Made by a program: the position numbers and the translations under genes
Notes under the pieces: model-generated
Told to the model about the DNA's origin: nothing
What the model saw: only the letters and a program-made list of their open reading frames with translations
The model's database searches: none
In this document: positions 1-6,358 of the stretch, one piece after another
How positions within the stretch are numbered: the stretch's first letter is position 1
Layout of the letters: every line of letters begins with the position of its first letter
Source: Polyangiaceae bacterium
GTDB lineage: Bacteria; Myxococcota; Polyangia; Polyangiales; Polyangiaceae
Assembly: GCA_025936205.1 (NCBI GenBank)
Contig: JAICTU010000352.1
Span: 1-9,791, forward strand
Length of the DNA: 9,791 nucleotides
Reading direction: 5' to 3'

Positions 1-779
1 CGAGTCTCGGTCACTACCTGGCCGAGCGCTACGCGCCGGTGGTGGCCGCCGCCGCGAAGAGCTTCGATGTGATCGTGGCGACCGCGTCGAGCTACGGAAA
101 AGACCTGCTGCCCCGCGTGGCGGCCCGGCTCGACGCCGCCTATGCGTCGGACTGCTCCGACGTGACCAGCAAGGGTGGGCAGCTCAGCTACAAGCGCCCG
201 ATGTTCGCGGGCAATGCTTACGGCTTCTGCACTCTGGACACGCCGAAGCAGGTGGTGGGGGTACGGCAGAGTGAGTTCGAAGCAGCGCAGCCGAGCGGCG
301 GCGCCAGCCCCATCGAAAGCGTCCCGCTGGCAGCCCCGGGCGGGGCGGCGCAGCGCATCGAGTTCGTCTCGCTGGATCAGGTCAAGAGCGAGCGGCCCGA
401 GCTGGCCGAGGCGCGGGTCGTGGTCTCGGGTGGGCGCGCGCTGAAGGATCAGTTCTTTCAGGTCATCGAACCGCTCGCGAATAGCCTCGGGGCGGCCATT
501 GGTGCAAGCCGCGCCGCCTGCGACGCCGGGTATGCTCCGGGCGATTTCCAGGTCGGTCAAACCGGAAAGGTCGTGGCTCCCGAGCTCTACGTCGCCATCG
601 GCATCTCGGGCGCCATCCAGCACATCGCGGGCATGAAGAGCTCCAAGACCATCGTCGCGATCAACAAGGACCCCGAGGCCCCGATCTTCCAGATCGCCGA
701 CTATGGCTTGGTCGCCGACCTGTTCCAGGCCGTGCCGGAGCTCGTGGGCGCGCTGGAGGCGCGGAAGCAAAAATCGTGA
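1..779 (+). CDS. etfA: Electron transfer flavoprotein alpha subunit, 3' part (5' end outside window)
   Basis: EtfA binds FAD and, with EtfB, carries electrons from acyl-CoA and other flavin dehydrogenases to the respiratory chain in the cytoplasm. The open frame already runs at base 3 and gives 258 codons before TGA at 777-779. EtfA is usually about 310-320 residues, so roughly 55-60 N-terminal residues are missing. The C-terminal FAD domain is well conserved: SGGRALKD, then [17 protein letters not shown], then [20 protein letters not shown], then QHIAGM, then [13 protein letters not shown], then [10 protein letters not shown]. The GTG at 39 is an internal valine, not the start, because typical EtfA sequence continues upstream of it ([10 protein letters not shown]). 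EtfB is expected just upstream but is not visible. An intrinsic terminator follows the stop within 5 bp, so this is the end of its operon. Identification is firm. Confidence 0.96.
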   Translation, partial: SLGHYLAERYAPVVAAAAKSFDVIVATASSYGKDLLPRVAARLDAAYASDCSDVTSKGGQLSYKRPMFAGNAYGFCTLDTPKQVVGVRQSEFEAAQPSGGASPIESVPLAAPGGAAQRIEFVSLDQVKSERPELAEARVVVSGGRALKDQFFQVIEPLANSLGAAIGASRAACDAGYAPGDFQVGQTGKVVAPELYVAIGISGAIQHIAGMKSSKTIVAINKDPEAPIFQIADYGLVADLFQAVPELVGALEARKQKS

Positions 780-783
780 TTCA

Positions 784-807
784 GTCGGGGCCCCCGACGT
801 CTTTTTT
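784..807 (+). terminator. Rho-independent terminator of etfA
   Basis: GTCGG (784-788) pairs with CCGAC (794-798). The inner G and C bases can extend the stem around a very small loop. Three bases later comes a run of six T (802-807). The element starts five bases after the etfA stop, as expected for an intrinsic terminator on the + strand. Confidence 0.85.
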
Positions 808-825
808 CGAGCGCGGCGCGCTCGA
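807..825. repeat. 8-bp perfect inverted repeat between etfA terminator and tRNA-Pro
   Basis: TCGAGCGC (807-814) is exactly complementary to GCGCTCGA (818-825) around a three-base loop GGC. It starts in the last T of the etfA terminator and ends 35 bp before tRNA-Pro. It may strengthen termination or protect an RNA end. No T tract follows it on either strand. Confidence 0.6.
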
Positions 826-860
826 GTAGTGCTATCGGGGGAACCGATTTTTGAGTCCTA

Positions 861-934
861 CGGGGCGTAGCGCAGTTTGGTAGCGCGCACGGTTCGGGTC
901 CGTGAGGTCGGCAGTTCAAATCTGCCCGCCCCGA
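861..934 (+). tRNA. tRNA-Pro (anticodon CGG)
   Basis: A full cloverleaf is visible. Acceptor CGGGGCG (861-867) pairs perfectly with CGCCCCG (927-933), and the discriminator is A at 934. The D stem is GCGC/GCGC. The anticodon stem CACGG/CCGTG holds loop TTCGGGT, with anticodon CGG at 895-897, which reads CCG. The T stem GGCAG/CTGCC surrounds TTCAAAT. CCA is not encoded (CAA follows). No convincing promoter was found between the etfA terminator and the gene. Confidence 0.96.
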
Positions 935-1134
935 CAATCTCTCCCGAGTGTTCTGACGAATCGGATCCGAAAGAATCCGAAGGAATCCGAAAGGAAGAGG
1001 CTGGGCGAATTCGTTCAGCCAGGCTTGACAGACCGAGAGATCGGACGGAGAAGCAACTCGAGGGCCGGCAGGCCGTGTCTTGCATCCCCGTTTTCCTGCG
1101 CTTTCTGACCCGTCGCAGTTCTCCGTCTGTACCA
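935..1134 (+). other. tRNA-Pro/metF intergenic leader with three small hairpins
   Basis: No credible gene lies here; an open frame extending back into the tRNA is accidental. Three potential RNA hairpins follow one another. The first, 999-1020, has GGCTG pairing CAGCC, continued by two G-U pairs and CGAA/TTCG. The second, 1033-1044, is CCGA-GAGA-TCGG with a GNRA-type loop. The third, 1063-1074, is GGCC-GGCA-GGCC. A TTGACA hexamer at 1025-1030 has no matching -10 element. The leader could contain the tRNA 3' processing or termination signal and the metF 5' UTR. It does not resemble a riboswitch I know. Confidence 0.4.
961..990 (+). repeat. 10-bp tandem repeat, three imperfect copies
   Basis: TCGGATCCGA (961-970), AAGAATCCGA (971-980) and AGGAATCCGA (981-990) share ATCCGA at an exact 10-bp period, about one helical turn. 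The purine-rich run continues to about 1000. The repeat lies between tRNA-Pro and metF and has no clear function. Confidence 0.7.
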
Positions 1135-2043
1135 ATGCACATCCTCGATATCTTCGAGACGCGTCCGAGCACGTTCTCGTTCGAGTTCTTTCCGCCGCGC
1201 TCTGAAGAAGCATCCAACACCCTGTTTCAGGCGCTGCGCAGTCTGGAGCGGCTGAAGCCGTCGTTCGTGTCCGTCACGTACGGTGCTGGCGGCGCCTCAC
1301 GGCAGCTCACGCACGACCTGGTGCTGCGCATTCAGCAGACCAGCCCGCTGGTGGCGGTGCCGCACCTGACCTGCGTGGGCCACCAGGAGGCCGAGATCCA
1401 GGAGATCCTGGAGCGCTACGCGCAGGCCGGCGTGAGCAATGTGCTGGCGTTGGGTGGTGATCCCCCGCGAGGCCAGTCCAGCTACGACCGCTCGCGGGAC
1501 GCGTTCCGTCATGCCGCAGACCTGGTGCGCTTCATCTCGCGCTTCAACGCGCGCCGCCTCCACCCCCACTCGCGCGGCTTCGGTGTCGGCGTCGCGGCGT
1601 TTCCGGAAGGCCATCCCGCAACCCCCAATCGCCTGCAGGAGATGGACTTTCTGAAGGCCAAGGTGGACGAGGGGGCGCATTACATCTGTACGCAGCTGTT
1701 CTTCGACAACCGCGACTTCCACGATTTCTGCGAGCGCTGCGAGCTGGCCGGGATCCGCGTGCCGATCATTGCCGGTATCATGCCGATCACGAGCTATTCG
1801 GGGATGCAACGCATGGCGGAGCTAGCTGCCGGCGCGCGCTTCCCCGCCCGCTTGCTACGGCAGGTGCAACGTCACTCGGACGACGCAGCGGAGATCGAAA
1901 AGATCGGTGTCGAGTGGGCCACCGAACAGTGCCGAGAGCTGCTCGAAGCACGCGTACGCGGCATTCACTTTTACACGCTCAACCGCTCCAAGGCGACGTT
2001 GCAGATTTACGCGAACCTGTCGCCCCTGTTGACCCAAGCGTAG
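1135..2043 (+). CDS. metF: 5,10-methylenetetrahydrofolate reductase
   Basis: MetF is the flavin enzyme that reduces methylene-THF to 5-methyl-THF, supplying the methyl group for methionine synthesis. The ATG at 1135 gives 302 residues, matching the family's usual 290-300. Residues upstream of this ATG in the same frame run into tRNA-Pro and have no MetF character. The start has no strong ribosome binding site. Key motifs are FEFFPPRSEE with the catalytic Glu at about residue 17, VSVTYGAGG, VPHLTCVGH, LALGGDPPRG with Asp109, FPEGHP, FLKAKVDEGAHYICTQLFFD, PIIAGIMPI and HFYTLNRS near residues 278-286. No methionine-pathway gene is adjacent, so it seems to be a single-gene unit, possibly with a structured leader. 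Identification is firm; the exact start is very likely. Confidence 0.97.
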   Translation: MHILDIFETRPSTFSFEFFPPRSEEASNTLFQALRSLERLKPSFVSVTYGAGGASRQLTHDLVLRIQQTSPLVAVPHLTCVGHQEAEIQEILERYAQAGVSNVLALGGDPPRGQSSYDRSRDAFRHAADLVRFISRFNARRLHPHSRGFGVGVAAFPEGHPATPNRLQEMDFLKAKVDEGAHYICTQLFFDNRDFHDFCERCELAGIRVPIIAGIMPITSYSGMQRMAELAAGARFPARLLRQVQRHSDDAAEIEKIGVEWATEQCRELLEARVRGIHFYTLNRSKATLQIYANLSPLLTQA

Positions 2044-2401
2044 TTTGAGCGCGCTGCGCGTCCGCGCACACTCGGCATCTGTGCACGGCATGACGTTGCA
2101 GGGCTCGCTGTGTGGAGGGCTGCGCGAGGGTGAGCTGCACGCCAGTGTCGCAGCTTGCTGCAGTGCGCGCGGCTCGGCACCGCGACGGGCAGTGTTTCAT
2201 CGAGGTTCCACACTGCCCCAAACGCCCCCAGGATCCGCTGGTTCGCAGCCGCTGTGGGCGGTTGTGAGGCGGCAAATTTATCTTTGATTTTCACTACTTA
2301 GATATCAGTTCAAAATCAAGTGGCACTGTAAAGACTCCTGGCTTAAAGTGTAAGTGCAATTTCTGCCGTCCCTCGCACGGCATTACGCAGAGGAGTTTCC
2401 A
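2044..2401 (+). other. metF to regulator intergenic region with two dyads and an AT-rich stretch
   Basis: No convincing gene was found; small open frames here have no start signals or family features. The region contains a perfect 9-bp inverted repeat (GGGCAGTGT 2187-2195, ACACTGCCC 2210-2218), a small GCAGC/GCTGC hairpin at 2150-2161, and an AT-rich island from about 2275 to 2360. Inside the island lies an 8-bp dyad, TTGATTTT (2284-2291) and AAAATCAA (2312-2319), around a central GATATC (2301-2306). The island is the likely promoter and operator zone of the downstream regulator, but no convincing -35/-10 pair could be assigned. Confidence 0.45.
2389..2395 (+). promoter_or_regulatory. Ribosome binding site fixing the regulator start
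   Basis: AGAGGAG lies six bases upstream of GTG at 2402. An earlier in-frame GTG at 2354 has no comparable site, so this sequence decides in favour of 2402. Confidence 0.8.
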
Positions 2402-3010
2402 GTGCCAATAGAGCTGCCCGCGGTGCGCATTCTCATCGTCGATGATGACCGGCAGATCTGCGACTACATGCAGATGCTGTTGGAAAAGGACGGATTCGCG
2501 GTAACCGCCCTCACCGACCCCACGCTTGCCGAGAACGAGATCCGTCAAGGCGACTTCCACGTCATCATCCTCGATTTGATGATGCCGAAGATGAACGGCA
2601 TCGAGGTGCTGCGCAGAATTCGCGCGATCGACAAGGACATCGCGGTGGTGATTTTCACCGCACACCCGAACCTCGACTCCGCGATCGCGTCGATGAAACT
2701 CGACGCTGTCGACTACCTGAAGAAGCCGTTCAACGTGGATGAATTCCGCGAGGTCCTGTCGCGCGTGATGCGCAAGAAGGGCCTGGCGCGTACACCCGAG
2801 GAGCAGCTCCACAAGATCATCGGCGACACCATCCGGGGCCTTCGCAAGGAGAAGGAGCTCACGCTCAAGCAAATGAGCCGCCGCACCGGGCTCAGTATTT
2901 CGCTCCTCTCGCAGATCGAGCGCGCGGAATCGAGCCCCTCCATCTCCAGCTTGTACAAGATCGCGGTAGCGCTCGACTCGCGGATCCAGGACCTGTTCGG
3001 CAAGGACTGA
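2402..3010 (+). CDS. Orphan response regulator: receiver domain fused to XRE-type HTH
   Basis: The GTG start at 2402, six bases after AGAGGAG, gives 202 residues. Residues 8-123 form a CheY-like receiver: acidic pocket DDD at 14-16, phospho-acceptor Asp58 in ILDLMMPKMNG, Thr86 in IFTAH and conserved Lys108 in LKKPF. Residues 139-199 form an XRE/Cro/CI helix-turn-helix (IRGLRKEKELTLKQMSRR, then GLSISLLSQIERAESSPSIS and LYKIAVAL). All phosphorylation residues are present, so it is probably a phosphorylation-controlled DNA-binding protein. No histidine kinase is nearby. Response regulators usually end in OmpR, NarL or NtrC-type output domains; an XRE output is much less common. The AT-rich dyad just upstream is a plausible autoregulatory site. 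Domain calls are firm; targets and signal are unknown. Confidence 0.95.
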   Translation: MPIELPAVRILIVDDDRQICDYMQMLLEKDGFAVTALTDPTLAENEIRQGDFHVIILDLMMPKMNGIEVLRRIRAIDKDIAVVIFTAHPNLDSAIASMKLDAVDYLKKPFNVDEFREVLSRVMRKKGLARTPEEQLHKIIGDTIRGLRKEKELTLKQMSRRTGLSISLLSQIERAESSPSISSLYKIAVALDSRIQDLFGKD

Positions 3011-3025
3011 ATCCACCCGGGAGGG

Positions 3026-3054
3026 TTGACAGCCCGGAGGGGGGCGACCATAGT
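3026..3054 (+). promoter_or_regulatory. Sigma70-type promoter for tRNA-Met
   Basis: A perfect -35 TTGACA (3026-3031) is followed, after exactly 17 bp, by CATAGT (3049-3054), which matches four of six -10 positions including the key second A and last T. A start near 3061 would lie about 13 bases before the tRNA 5' end. The promoter starts only 15 bp after the regulator stop. Confidence 0.7.
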
Positions 3055-3073
3055 CCCGCGGAAATCGACATTC

Positions 3074-3147
3074 GCCGATGTAGCTCAGTTGGTTAGAGCA
3101 GGCGTTTCATAAGCGCCGTGTCGCAGGTTCAAGTCCCGCCATCGGCA
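3074..3147 (+). tRNA. Elongator tRNA-Met (anticodon CAT)
   Basis: Acceptor GCCGATG (3074-3080) pairs with CATCGGC (3140-3146), with discriminator A at 3147. The anticodon stem GGCGT/GCGCC holds loop TTCATAA, with CAT at 3108-3110. G1-C72 pairing excludes the initiator. The acceptor has G4-C69 and A5-U68, not the C4-G69/C5-G68 pairs linked to lysidine modification by TilS, so it is elongator Met rather than Ile2. The T stem GCAGG/CCCGC has one A-C mismatch, which as I recall also occurs in E. coli elongator tRNA-Met. CCA is not encoded in full (CCG follows the discriminator). Confidence 0.93.
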
Positions 3148-3158
3148 CCGCATCTCTC

Positions 3159-3179
3159 CGCGGGGGATCGCTCCCCGCG
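3159..3179. terminator. GC-rich stem-loop after tRNA-Met
   Basis: CGCGGGG (3159-3165) pairs exactly with CCCCGCG (3173-3179) around a seven-base loop. It lies 12 bp after the tRNA. No T run follows, so it is a possible terminator or 3' processing hairpin rather than a classic intrinsic terminator. Confidence 0.45.
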
Positions 3180-3198
3180 CCCGAATGTGGTGGTGTTC

Positions 3199-3271
3199 GG
3201 CAATGGCACTCGGGTAGCTCCGGAATCGTCCGGACTTGATGCTGATTCCGGTGTTGTTACCCGCTGTTGCC
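3199..3271. repeat. Composite three-block imperfect inverted repeat
   Basis: Three nested complementary blocks lie in register: GGCAA (3199-3203) with TTGCC (3267-3271), GGGTA (3212-3216) with TACCC (3258-3262), and CCGGAATC (3220-3227) with GATTCCGG (3244-3251). An 8-bp palindrome GTCCGGAC (3228-3235) sits in the apical part. It could fold as a 73-base interrupted hairpin in RNA from either strand, between the convergent tRNA-Met and lipoprotein genes. Confidence 0.55.
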
Positions 3272-3322
3272 TTCCGGCGTGACAGTGCTGTCCCGCGCGG
3301 GCGAGGGCACCATCGAGCCGGC

Positions 3323-3392
3323 TCGCTCCCGCAGGCGATCGGGCTTCGAAATGATCAGGCTTCGAAATGATCAGCCTGTCGTGCGGGAGCGA
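3323..3392. repeat. 11-bp inverted repeat enclosing a 16-bp tandem duplication
   Basis: The arms TCGCTCCCGCA (3323-3333) and TGCGGGAGCGA (3382-3392) are perfect complements. Between them GGCTTCGAAATGATCA occurs twice without change, at 3342-3357 and 3358-3373. Each copy contains the palindromes TTCGAA and TGATCA. The right arm begins 27 bp beyond the lipoprotein stop (on its - strand), so the arms may form the 3' hairpin of that mRNA. No T run follows. An insertion footprint is the alternative. Confidence 0.7.
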
Positions 3393-3419
3393 CGCTCCAG
3401 CGCGCCTGAAGCTGTGGAA

Positions 3420-3833
3420 TCAGTTGCTGGCGTCTTTGCCGGCATCCCCCGCATCGAGCGCGCCAGCATCGACGATGTCCGAGGCACCACCGGATCCCGA
3501 GCTCCCGCCCACCCCCGCGCTACCGGCCTGCCCGGCTAGCCCTGAGCCGGCAATTCCGGTGAAGCCAGCCAGACCCAGGTTCCCGCCGAGTCCGCCAGAG
3601 CCGCCCCCTCCGGCGCCGGCAGCTGGACCGCCGCCGACTCCCCCGTCTTGAAAATCGAGAACGACGTTCTTGCCGCAGGCGCTGATGCACCCGGCCAGGA
3701 CAGCTCCGCACAACAAGGCGCGAGTCCATCGAGCCCGCGAGCTAGCTGCTCGGCACGATGCAGTTCCAGACTGCCTGCACAGAAACCTGCGCACCAGCCC
3801 GTTGCACGCGAGACGCACGAAGGTAGAAGTCAA
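3420..3833 (-). CDS. Small Gly/Ala-rich putative lipoprotein
   Basis: This unrecognised protein has 137 residues from a TTG start at 3833, chosen because AAGGAG lies exactly six bases upstream. A basic N-terminus (about residues 1-38) leads to a hydrophobic stretch ALLCGAVLAGC with lipobox LAGC (Cys49). A second possible lipobox ISAC ends at Cys53. The mature part starts CGKNVVLDFQDGG and is then dominated by Gly, Ala and Ser from about residue 64 to 117, ending with Asp/Ala-rich sequence. Such secreted glycine-rich lipoproteins are common in myxobacteria. The N-region before the lipobox is unusually long, so a later start is possible. It lies 155 bp after prkA on the same strand with its own ribosome site. 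No function can be assigned. Confidence 0.6.
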   Translation of the reverse strand: MTSTFVRLACNGLVRRFLCRQSGTASCRAASSRARWTRALLCGAVLAGCISACGKNVVLDFQDGGVGGGPAAGAGGGGSGGLGGNLGLAGFTGIAGSGLAGQAGSAGVGGSSGSGGASDIVDAGALDAGDAGKDASN

Positions 3834-3839
3834 GCAACG

Positions 3840-3845
3840 CTCCTT
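3840..3845 (-). promoter_or_regulatory. Ribosome binding site of the lipoprotein gene
   Basis: On the - strand this reads AAGGAG, with six bases before TTG at 3833. It is the main evidence that this low-complexity frame is a real gene and that it begins at TTG. Confidence 0.7.
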
Positions 3846-3988
3846 TTAGCCCGCAAGGCCGGGGGGGCGCCACCAGATTTTTCAGCCGCTCCCGCCTGCG
3901 GGGATCCCCCCCGGCTCCGAGAGAGGGGCTTCGCCCTTCGCCCCAGCCGCCAGCGGTTGCGCTCAGCGAAGCGACTCGGCAGTTTCCC

Positions 3989-6241
3989 TCAGCCGAGCAA
4001 CTCGGCGAAGCGTTCTCGGACCAGCGCTCCCGCCGCGTCGCCTGCCGATTCCGGCTCGTAGCCAAAGCGCTGGCACAACGTATCGAGGCAGCGCTGGGCA
4101 GCACGCCGTTGCCCGGCGTCCAGACCTGTGCCGGCGCCGCGCACGAGGATCGCCACGTCCCGCACCAGCTTTGCCACGGCCACACGCCGCTCCCCGAAGA
4201 CGGCGTCGCGCAGGCGCCGCAAGTAACTGATGAAGACCGGAGAGTCCTCGACGCGGCCGTCGGGGTGCTCGATCGCCCAGGCAGCAATGTTGCTGATCAG
4301 CACGTGCCGGCGCTCGCGCGTGTCGTCGGCGCTCTTGAGCAAGGTCTCCACCTCCTGCATCAGCCGCTCGTCGGGCGGCTCGAGCTGGCCGGTGACGGCG
4401 TTCTGCACCTTCTCACCCTTCACCCAGTGGCTGACGTGGTGCACGTAGCGCCCGAGCAGCGCGGCGTAGCTGGAATCATCCACCAGCCCGCTGGAGACGC
4501 GGAACTCGTCTTCCAGCAGATCCAGCAAGCGCACACGCAGCTGACGCCGGAAGCCTTCGAAGTCGTGATAGTGCCCCGGTTGCTTCTCCTCCTGGAGCCA
4601 GGCGTACTCGTTGGTGCGGCGGCACAGGTGATCGAGCTCGATCAGCACCGCAAACGGTGACAGGCAGCTGTACTGCGTGCTCTGCGAAGCATCGAGCAGC
4701 ACCGTTCGCATTTCACGCGGGCTGGCACCCACGCTGCCCTCGTAAATCACGTAGGCATCTCCCTCGTCATACAGGCGAGGAATGGCCGCGCGGATCAGCT
4801 TCTGGGCCTCATCATCCAGGCGGTCCGGCGGTTTGCCGGTGCTGTAGAGATCCATCTTCTCGAAGGCGGTGAGCTCGGAGACGATACCGCGCAGAGGGGA
4901 CTCGTAGCGATCCGCGTTGGGGCGCCGCATCCGCGTCAACACCGCGAACATCGCCGCCATGCGCGTGGCGTGAGGCGCCACGTGCCGGCGGATCTGCGGG
5001 GCGATCTGCGCGTCGTAGATCGCCATTTCTTCCACCCAGCTGCGCAGGTAGGGGCTCCGGATCAGCTCCAGCCTGCCGCGGAAGCTCTGGAACTCCGGGT
5101 GCTCACGGAAGGCCGCCAGCTGCAACTCATTGGCGGAGGCCAGCATGAAGCAGTTCAGCTGGATGTTCTGACTGCGCAGGTTCACCTCGCCGGTCTCGAC
5201 CGACAGCTGGAGGTACTTGAACGTATCCAGCGGGCGCTTCAGCAAATCCGAGAATTCGAGCATGCCACCCGAGGCCTCGATCAGCTCGCCAAACGCCTCG
5301 AACAGAGTGACGGCCTGCAGCGACGACGGCAGCGCACCCAGCGAGCGGTCCGCCGTGATCTGGCGCTCGCCAGCGTCAACGGAGAGCTGGGGTCCGATCG
5401 TGACCGCGCCACAGCGGTAGTGGCGAGAGATGAAGTAGCGCTCGACCTGCACGTGGCGCAGCACCTGTTCCAGGTTGCCCTCGTAGCTGGAGAGCAACGC
5501 CTCGAACACTTCCTTGTTCTTGTGCGAGAGCTCGCCGCGGTAGATGCGCTGGCCCAGCGGCTCCGTCAATCCACGACTCTTGCAGATGCGATCCAGTAAC
5601 TCCCGGCGCTCTGGGTTGGGCAGCAAGAACAGCGGATGATCGCGCACTTCGACAAATAGCCGGCTGTCGATCTTGTCTTCGGGCAAATGAGCGTAGCTGG
5701 TGGTCTCCTGTGCGCGGTCGGAGCTATCGCCGAAGCCGATGCTGCCACGCAGCGTATTGCGACTGGGAAACACCCAGTGAAAGCGGTACAGCGCGCCCTG
5801 GTCGAGCGTGGAGTAGTGCTCCAGCGCGCGCATCAGGCAGGTGGCGACCGTGCTCTTGGCGGAGCCGTTGGGGCCATGCATCACCGGCAAGCGGTTAGGC
5901 CTGCCTTCGCGCACGAAGTTGCTGAGCACGCGGTACAGCTCGCCCTGGACGCGCTCTTGCCCCACCAGTGAATCTCGACGCGCCTCCGCGCGCTCGAGCC
6001 AGGGCAGCTCGAACAAATTGTACCAGGTCGACTTGCCCCAGGGGCGCTCGATCTCCTTCTTGCCGTAGTGATCGAACGCGCCCTTCACGTACGCGGCGGC
6101 GTCACGGCTATGGCGCGCTGGATCGGTCGCAAACAGGTCGAGGTATTCGGCAAACGAGAGAACGCGCCGCTTGCTGCGGAACTCGTCCGACACCCGTGAG
6201 CAGATGGCTTTGAGCTCTTCGGCGCTGCGAATGGTTTGCAT
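3989..6241 (-). CDS. prkA: PrkA family AAA+ serine protein kinase/protease-like protein, long form
   Basis: The ATG at 6241 gives 750 residues and has AAGGG six bases upstream; GTG 6283 or ATG 6271 would add 14 or 10 residues without a better site. Residues about 28-55 match the PrkA N-terminus (FAEYLDLFATDPARHSRDAA). The AAA+ core has Walker A GPNGSAKST (123-131, Lys129), the acidic strand MLEFSDLLKR (327-336), sensor segment LASANE (367-372) and FRGRLELI (387-394). The C-terminal PrkA domain is recognisable by TGQLEPPDERLMQEVE (617-632). Classical PrkA/YeaG is about 630-645 residues, so this form is about 100 longer. The family was described as a serine kinase, and for B. subtilis PrkA an ATP-dependent protease role has been proposed. 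Its common partners SpoVR and YeaH are not here; instead a Ser/Thr kinase lies 117 bp upstream on the same strand, which could phosphorylate or co-regulate it (inference). Confidence 0.92.
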   Translation of the reverse strand: MQTIRSAEELKAICSRVSDEFRSKRRVLSFAEYLDLFATDPARHSRDAAAYVKGAFDHYGKKEIERPWGKSTWYNLFELPWLERAEARRDSLVGQERVQGELYRVLSNFVREGRPNRLPVMHGPNGSAKSTVATCLMRALEHYSTLDQGALYRFHWVFPSRNTLRGSIGFGDSSDRAQETTSYAHLPEDKIDSRLFVEVRDHPLFLLPNPERRELLDRICKSRGLTEPLGQRIYRGELSHKNKEVFEALLSSYEGNLEQVLRHVQVERYFISRHYRCGAVTIGPQLSVDAGERQITADRSLGALPSSLQAVTLFEAFGELIEASGGMLEFSDLLKRPLDTFKYLQLSVETGEVNLRSQNIQLNCFMLASANELQLAAFREHPEFQSFRGRLELIRSPYLRSWVEEMAIYDAQIAPQIRRHVAPHATRMAAMFAVLTRMRRPNADRYESPLRGIVSELTAFEKMDLYSTGKPPDRLDDEAQKLIRAAIPRLYDEGDAYVIYEGSVGASPREMRTVLLDASQSTQYSCLSPFAVLIELDHLCRRTNEYAWLQEEKQPGHYHDFEGFRRQLRVRLLDLLEDEFRVSSGLVDDSSYAALLGRYVHHVSHWVKGEKVQNAVTGQLEPPDERLMQEVETLLKSADDTRERRHVLISNIAAWAIEHPDGRVEDSPVFISYLRRLRDAVFGERRVAVAKLVRDVAILVRGAGTGLDAGQRRAAQRCLDTLCQRFGYEPESAGDAAGALVRERFAELLG

Positions 6242-6278
6242 GGTCGGCCCTTTTTGGTCAGCCCTCTTCATCCCGTAC

Positions 6279-6349
6279 GTCACGACTCACCGATCCGTCG
6301 AGGGCTCGTTCGCGGAACCAGTCGTGACCCCGCGAACGATCGGACGGAT
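6279..6349 (-). promoter_or_regulatory. Foldable prkA leader: long stem with loop complementary to downstream segment
   Basis: Read on the - strand, ATCCGTC (6349-6343) and TCGTTCGCGG (6339-6330) pair with GACGGAT and CCGCGAACGA located at 6299-6293 and 6315-6306. This gives a 7+10-bp stem with a 3/6-base internal loop and a 14-base terminal loop. The loop contains GTCACGACT (6328-6320), perfectly complementary to AGTCGTGAC (6287-6279) just downstream of the stem. Loop and tail could form a pseudoknot or an alternative pairing 38 bases before the prkA ATG. No T run follows, so it is not a simple terminator of the kinase gene. It could also be a DNA operator. Confidence 0.6.
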
Positions 6350-6358
6350 TCGGCGGCA

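Noticed and set aside
861..934. tRNA-Pro as integration site of a mobile element
   Set aside because: No duplicated tRNA 3' end, integrase or phage gene is seen in the window.
1025..1053. TTGACA at 1025-1030 as metF promoter
   Set aside because: At 16-18 bp spacing there is no -10-like hexamer; the sequence there is GAGAAG-like.
877..1134. Extension of the metF frame upstream to 877
   Set aside because: It runs through tRNA-Pro and a hairpin-rich spacer, has no MetF similarity, and the ATG at 1135 gives the normal family length.
2045..2287. 80-residue frame after metF
   Set aside because: Non-ATG start directly at the metF stop, no ribosome site, composition not protein-like, and it spans hairpins.
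2321..2336. Sigma54 promoter before the regulator (TGGCAC at 2321-2326)
   Set aside because: The -24 part fits, but the required GC at the -12 position is missing.
4109..5599. Long + strand open frames opposite prkA
   Set aside because: They are shadows of the PrkA frame, which carries Walker A and the family C-terminus.
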